Source: Thermoplasmata archaeon (GTDB lineage: Archaea > Thermoplasmatota > E2 > UBA202 > DSCA01). From it: a DNA stretch of 15,823 nucleotides. This document shows, one piece after another, positions 12,894-15,823 of this stretch. How positions within the stretch are numbered: the stretch's first letter is position 1; every line of letters begins with the position of its first letter. The notes under the pieces are model-generated. The model was not told the DNA's origin. It saw nothing but the letters and a program-made list of their open reading frames with translations, and did no database searches. A program made the position numbers and the translations under genes. The stretch covers positions 1 through 15,823 of the forward strand of contig JAGGSL010000148.1 in NCBI GenBank assembly GCA_021159125.1. The letters are read 5' to 3'.

Positions 12894-14996
12894 TTAAATC
12901 TGCTCCTTTATGCTCTTTGCGATGCCTTTTCCTATGTGTTTAATTCCTGCAATCCTTTCAATGCTCGCTTTCCTTAAATCATTTACGCTCTTTAGCCCGG
13001 CATTGTACAATGCTCTCGCTCTTATTCTCCCTATACCCCTGAGCTGCACCAGATTGAGCAACTCTTCCTTGCATCCGTATCTCATGCGCATAATGAGTTT
13101 TGTGAGCATGGGCACAGCATCAAAATTGAATATTCTTGCAAGCTCCTGCATTGCATGGAGAAGCCACTCAGCTGTCTCAACTTTATTGTGGATATCCCCT
13201 GGCCCCACCTGATATTTTTTGATTATTTCATCTTCGCTGACCTCGTTTATCCAATCCTCAAGCAAAAATGCGGTTTTCAATTCTGCTAAAAACCATTCAT
13301 AGTCTGGCGAAAAAGAGGGAGGCGGTTCTATCAAAAATTTTTTTGCCCCCATTTTTTCCTCAATCCATCCGTCCTTCTTTGAAACATATACACATCTCAT
13401 GTCTGGAGTCGCACATATTGCATGAAGGTACGAAAATTCATCGCCCTCCCCGCCTTCTAAAGCTTCTCTCATTTTAAGAGCTGAAAGAGGGTCTATGTAC
13501 AGGCTGGAAGTCTTTCTTCCGAAAAGGGTTGCATCCCATCTTTCTCTCCTTCTTGTTACAAATCCCCCCTCCTCAAGAAATTCAAGTATATTCTCTATTT
13601 TATTCTCCTGAAGAACGCCCATCTGATGCGCATAAAACGTTTTTTCAAGAAATTCTTCAATCTCGTCCCAGGTTACTGCAAAATCTGTCGCTATAAGAGC
13701 AAGGATATGGGTTCTCAATGCCGGTTCGCTTCCGAGCTTCGAGTAAATGGGTTCTACCTCGGCCATAAGATAATTGTTTATCAGTCTTTCCCTCTCCACA
13801 TCATTTTTTGCTATGAGGACTGCCTCCCCCACGGTGTCATAGCCCGGGCGTCCCGCCCTTCCCATCGCCTGCTTCACCTCCATGACGGGAAGTGGAACCA
13901 TATATCCCTCTGCCTGTGAATAGCGCCAGATATCTTTCATGATGACTCTTCTTGCCGGTGTGTTTACGCCTGCGGCGAGTGTGGGGGTCGCGACAATGCA
14001 TTTGAGGATACCCTTCTTGAAATAGGTTTCCACCACCTTTCTCTGATTATTGCTCAACCCTGCATGGTGAAATGCAACGCCGTTTTCCACGCATTCTGCC
14101 AGTTTTTTTGAGATAATGTTTTTTTCCTCTCCCGAAAGAGCAGATTTTTTCGCCTTGCGAAGTTCTTTTCTTTCTTCCTCCGTTATGAAATGGGAAACCT
14201 CCTCTTTCAGATTTTCCGCAAACATCTGGGCCGAGCGGCGGCTGTTGACAAATACGAGAGCCTGCCCTTTCTCGCTCACGACGTCTGTGACAAGATTGCT
14301 TGCCTTGCTACCTTCAATTTCCTTGACGCTCTCGTCCGTGAAATATATTTTGTTTTTGTACAGCACTCCTTCTTTGAGGGGAACAGGTCTCCATTCAGAT
14401 TGAATTAACTCGGCATCAAGCCATTCTGCAATCTCCTCTGCATTTCTGATTGTCGCGGATAGCGCAATTATCTGGATTTCAGGATTCATCATCCGCAACC
14501 TTGAGAGTACCATTTCAAGCGTTGGCCCTCTCGAGAAATCATTTATGAGATGTATCTCATCTGCAACAATAATTTCCAGCTCATTGAGCCATCCCGCACC
14601 ATGGCGGAGCAGCGAATCAGCTTTTTCCGACGTGCATATGATAATGTCGTTTCTTGCAAGATGGCCGCCCTTGCTGTCCAGGTCGCCCGTGGAGATGCCC
14701 ACTTTTATGCCGAGTTTTTTGAAGGGCTGCAAATCTTCCCACTTTTCCGATGCAAGGGCACGGAGAGGAACGATATACATGCTCTTTTTGCCTTTAAGGG
14801 CAGCATCCAGAATTGTGATATAGGCTACTAAACTCTTGCCGCTTGCAGTTGGAACGGAAAGCACAACATTTTTGCCGTTTAAAGCAAGGGGTAATGCTTC
14901 AGCCTGCGGAGGATACAGCTCCGTGATGCCCTGCTCCTTGAACAACCCTATTATTTCCCTGTCAACGGGAATGTCCTCCATGTGCTTCCATTCCAT
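12894..14996 (-). CDS. hel308: ATP-dependent DNA helicase Hel308
   Basis: This superfamily 2, 3'-5' DNA helicase acts at stalled replication forks and in recombination repair and is the archaeal relative of human HELQ/POLQ. Numbering from the TTG at 15005: Q motif ELYPPQAEA (29-37), Walker A PTASGKS (52-58), PLRALA (80-85), DEIH (149-152), LSATIRN (182-188), and motif VI QAMGRAGRPGYD (379-390). A winged helix and ratchet domain follow, and the C-terminal helix-hairpin-helix region (LVQLRGIGRIRARALYNAG, GIKHIGKGIAKSI) matches domain 5, which brakes unwinding. The length of about 700 aa is normal. Two starts are possible, TTG 15005 and ATG 14996. I list ATG because the TATA at about 15024-15034 puts the transcription start near 15004, which gives a leader of about 8 nt. 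It is co-transcribed with cgi121. Confidence 0.96.
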   Translation of the reverse strand: MEWKHMEDIPVDREIIGLFKEQGITELYPPQAEALPLALNGKNVVLSVPTASGKSLVAYITILDAALKGKKSMYIVPLRALASEKWEDLQPFKKLGIKVGISTGDLDSKGGHLARNDIIICTSEKADSLLRHGAGWLNELEIIVADEIHLINDFSRGPTLEMVLSRLRMMNPEIQIIALSATIRNAEEIAEWLDAELIQSEWRPVPLKEGVLYKNKIYFTDESVKEIEGSKASNLVTDVVSEKGQALVFVNSRRSAQMFAENLKEEVSHFITEEERKELRKAKKSALSGEEKNIISKKLAECVENGVAFHHAGLSNNQRKVVETYFKKGILKCIVATPTLAAGVNTPARRVIMKDIWRYSQAEGYMVPLPVMEVKQAMGRAGRPGYDTVGEAVLIAKNDVERERLINNYLMAEVEPIYSKLGSEPALRTHILALIATDFAVTWDEIEEFLEKTFYAHQMGVLQENKIENILEFLEEGGFVTRRRERWDATLFGRKTSSLYIDPLSALKMREALEGGEGDEFSYLHAICATPDMRCVYVSKKDGWIEEKMGAKKFLIEPPPSFSPDYEWFLAELKTAFLLEDWINEVSEDEIIKKYQVGPGDIHNKVETAEWLLHAMQELARIFNFDAVPMLTKLIMRMRYGCKEELLNLVQLRGIGRIRARALYNAGLKSVNDLRKASIERIAGIKHIGKGIAKSIKEQI

Positions 14997-15023
14997 GTTC
15001 GGCAATGCGCCAGAGCATAAAAT

Positions 15024-15034
15024 GTTTTATAAAC
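15024..15034. promoter_or_regulatory. Near-palindromic TATA box between hel308 and the small Met-rich gene
   Basis: GTTTTATAAAC reads as GTTTATAAAAC on the other strand, so one TATA box could serve both genes. It predicts starts near 15004 (minus, just before the hel308 ATG) and near 15054 (plus, 12 nt before the small gene's ATG). It is the only clear TATA in the roughly 70-bp gap. Confidence 0.5.
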
Positions 15035-15065
15035 ATTGTCTTATTTATCATTCAGGAAGGATAAA

Positions 15066-15365
15066 ATGATGGTTAAATTTGAATATATCATAGACAAGGT
15101 GACAAAACTTGAGAACGGTGAGGTGGAAATCATAGCAACAGGAATATCGTCTGAGAATATTGCCACCACGATAAATCCAGAAATGGAAATGCTCATGAGG
15201 AGCATACCTCCCCAGATGAGGGAGCTGATGAACCAGCAGCAAAAAATGTTTCAGGAGATGCAGAAACCCATGATAAAATTCCGCATAACAGGCGAGGAGT
15301 ACGATCAGGGCAGATGGAAAGTAGGAGACATGGTGGATGTTATAATAAGAGAGAAAGAGTTTTAG
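15066..15365 (+). CDS. Unrecognised 99-aa protein with a Met-rich central helix
   Basis: I do not recognise the family. Residues 1-36 look like beta strands (VKFEYIIDKVTKLENGEVEIIATGI). Residues 40-69 are a predicted helix with eight methionines (M40, 42, 44, 51, 55, 61, 65, 69) around PPQMRELMNQQQK. Residues 70-98 return to beta strands (IKFRITGEEYDQGRWKVGDMVDVIIRE), a pattern seen in OB-type or small barrel folds with an inserted helix. There is no signal peptide or membrane segment. ATG 15066 is preceded by AGGAAGG (15054-15060), one of few convincing ribosome binding sites here; ATG 15069 and an upstream in-frame ATG at 15036 are alternatives. It is divergent from hel308. The DNA-repair neighbourhood is weak evidence about function. 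Confidence 0.7.
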   Translation: MMVKFEYIIDKVTKLENGEVEIIATGISSENIATTINPEMEMLMRSIPPQMRELMNQQQKMFQEMQKPMIKFRITGEEYDQGRWKVGDMVDVIIREKEF

Positions 15366-15416
15366 AATTTGGAATTGCCGTTGAAGTTAAGAGAGGAACG
15401 TTAGCATCGGAAGGGG

Positions 15417-15823
15417 TTAGAGATTGAATATCCATACTGCTTGCTCATCGGTTGCAGTGTTTCCAGCGTTATCATATGCGATTACCTTGATTGTATGAGT
15501 GAAGAATGCTGTTTCATCCCATGTCCATGAATATGGCTCTGCTGTTAATGTTGCTTTCAACTCATCATCAACGTAAAACTCCACTTTTTCTATGCCTGTA
15601 CCGCTTTCAGCATTTGCCTCGATTGTTATTGCTCCCCATATTATCGTTGTATTGCTTGGCAGAGGCATTATCTCTCTGTCTCCAATATAGAGATGCCCCC
15701 TGGGCTTGACTATTGATACGGATGGTAGGGCAATATGATTATGAATTGTGAATGTTTCATCGGAAACATCACTGCCAATATTTCCTGCATCATCGGAAGT
15801 TGAAATTTTTATAAGATAATCTG
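15417..15823 (-). CDS. C-terminal part of a large secreted protein with Ig-like (Big_7-type) domains, cut by the window edge
   Basis: The minus frame is open from the right edge to the TAG at 15419-15417, about 134 codons. It begins in an Ig-like domain (STSDDAGNIGSDVSDETFTI). Next comes SIVKPRGHLYIGDREI and then a second domain, ITIEANAESGTGIEKVEFYVDDELK...PYSWTWDE...HTIKVIAYDNAGNTATDEQAVWIFNL. The VEFYVDG/WDE/GxHTIKVxAYDxAGN pattern is the Big_7-type Ig fold common at the ends of archaeal surface or extracellular enzymes. The protein stops at IFNL without a hydrophobic anchor, so it may be released or held by another region. The ATG at 15668 is internal, not the true start. It converges with the Met-rich gene across a 51-bp gap. 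What the N-terminal part does cannot be seen. Confidence 0.75.
   Translation of the reverse strand, partial: DYLIKISTSDDAGNIGSDVSDETFTIHNHIALPSVSIVKPRGHLYIGDREIMPLPSNTTIIWGAITIEANAESGTGIEKVEFYVDDELKATLTAEPYSWTWDETAFFTHTIKVIAYDNAGNTATDEQAVWIFNL

Overview
The window looks like a piece of a euryarchaeal chromosome, most likely from the Thermoplasmatota or a related lineage. I infer this from the gene families, not from a marker comparison. The archaeal hallmarks are a Hel308 helicase, the KEOPS subunit Cgi121, an archaeal GPN-loop GTPase, the archaeal type of D-aminoacyl-tRNA deacylase, a Zn-ribbon/aEF-1beta gene pair, tRNAs without encoded CCA, and several secreted PKD, Ig-like and NosD-type surface proteins. 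Base composition is moderate and coding is dense on both strands. Most genes have an AT-rich TATA-like element centred about 24-27 bp before the start codon and no Shine-Dalgarno sequence, so leaderless mRNAs seem to be the rule.

Layout. 1-1134: the end of an unidentified gene, then a phosphoglucose/phosphomannose isomerase. 1138-1280: a gap that on the minus strand carries complete C, D', C' and D boxes; I interpret it as a box C/D guide RNA with an unusually long structured insert. 1331-1781: a four-CPxCG-type Zn-ribbon protein and aEF-1beta. 1842-2879 (-): a secreted lectin-like/PKD protein. 2947-3834 (-): argF. 3975-5225 (+): a NosD-like beta-helix surface protein. 5276-7391 (-): purD followed by a GPN-loop GTPase. 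7415-8455 (-): a secreted two-PKD protein with a PGF-type C-terminal anchor. 8522-8695 (-): a start-less coding remnant. 8694-9479 (-) and 9514-10284 (+): a SAM methyltransferase and dtdA, divergent and 34 bp apart. 10295-10564 (-) and 10626-12116 (+): acylphosphatase and bifunctional purH, also divergent. 12178-12376: tRNA-Leu(CAG) (+) and tRNA-Arg(GCG) (-), convergent. 12383-14996 (-): the hel308-cgi121 pair. 15066-15365 (+): an unrecognised Met-rich small protein. 15417-15823 (-): the C-terminal end of a large Ig-like surface protein that runs off the window.

Themes. Purine synthesis is represented by purD and purH, arginine synthesis by argF, and central sugar metabolism by the isomerase. 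Several parts concern tRNA or translation: two tRNAs, the candidate guide RNA, dtdA, aEF-1beta, the Zn ribbon and Cgi121 (t6A synthesis). The most novel item is the candidate guide RNA at 1138-1280. Its D guide is placed exactly to methylate the wobble C34 of a tRNA-Leu(CAA), and about 86 bases containing two hairpins and a tandem duplication separate D' from C'. It appears to share one palindromic TATA box with the divergent Zn-ribbon/aEF-1beta operon.
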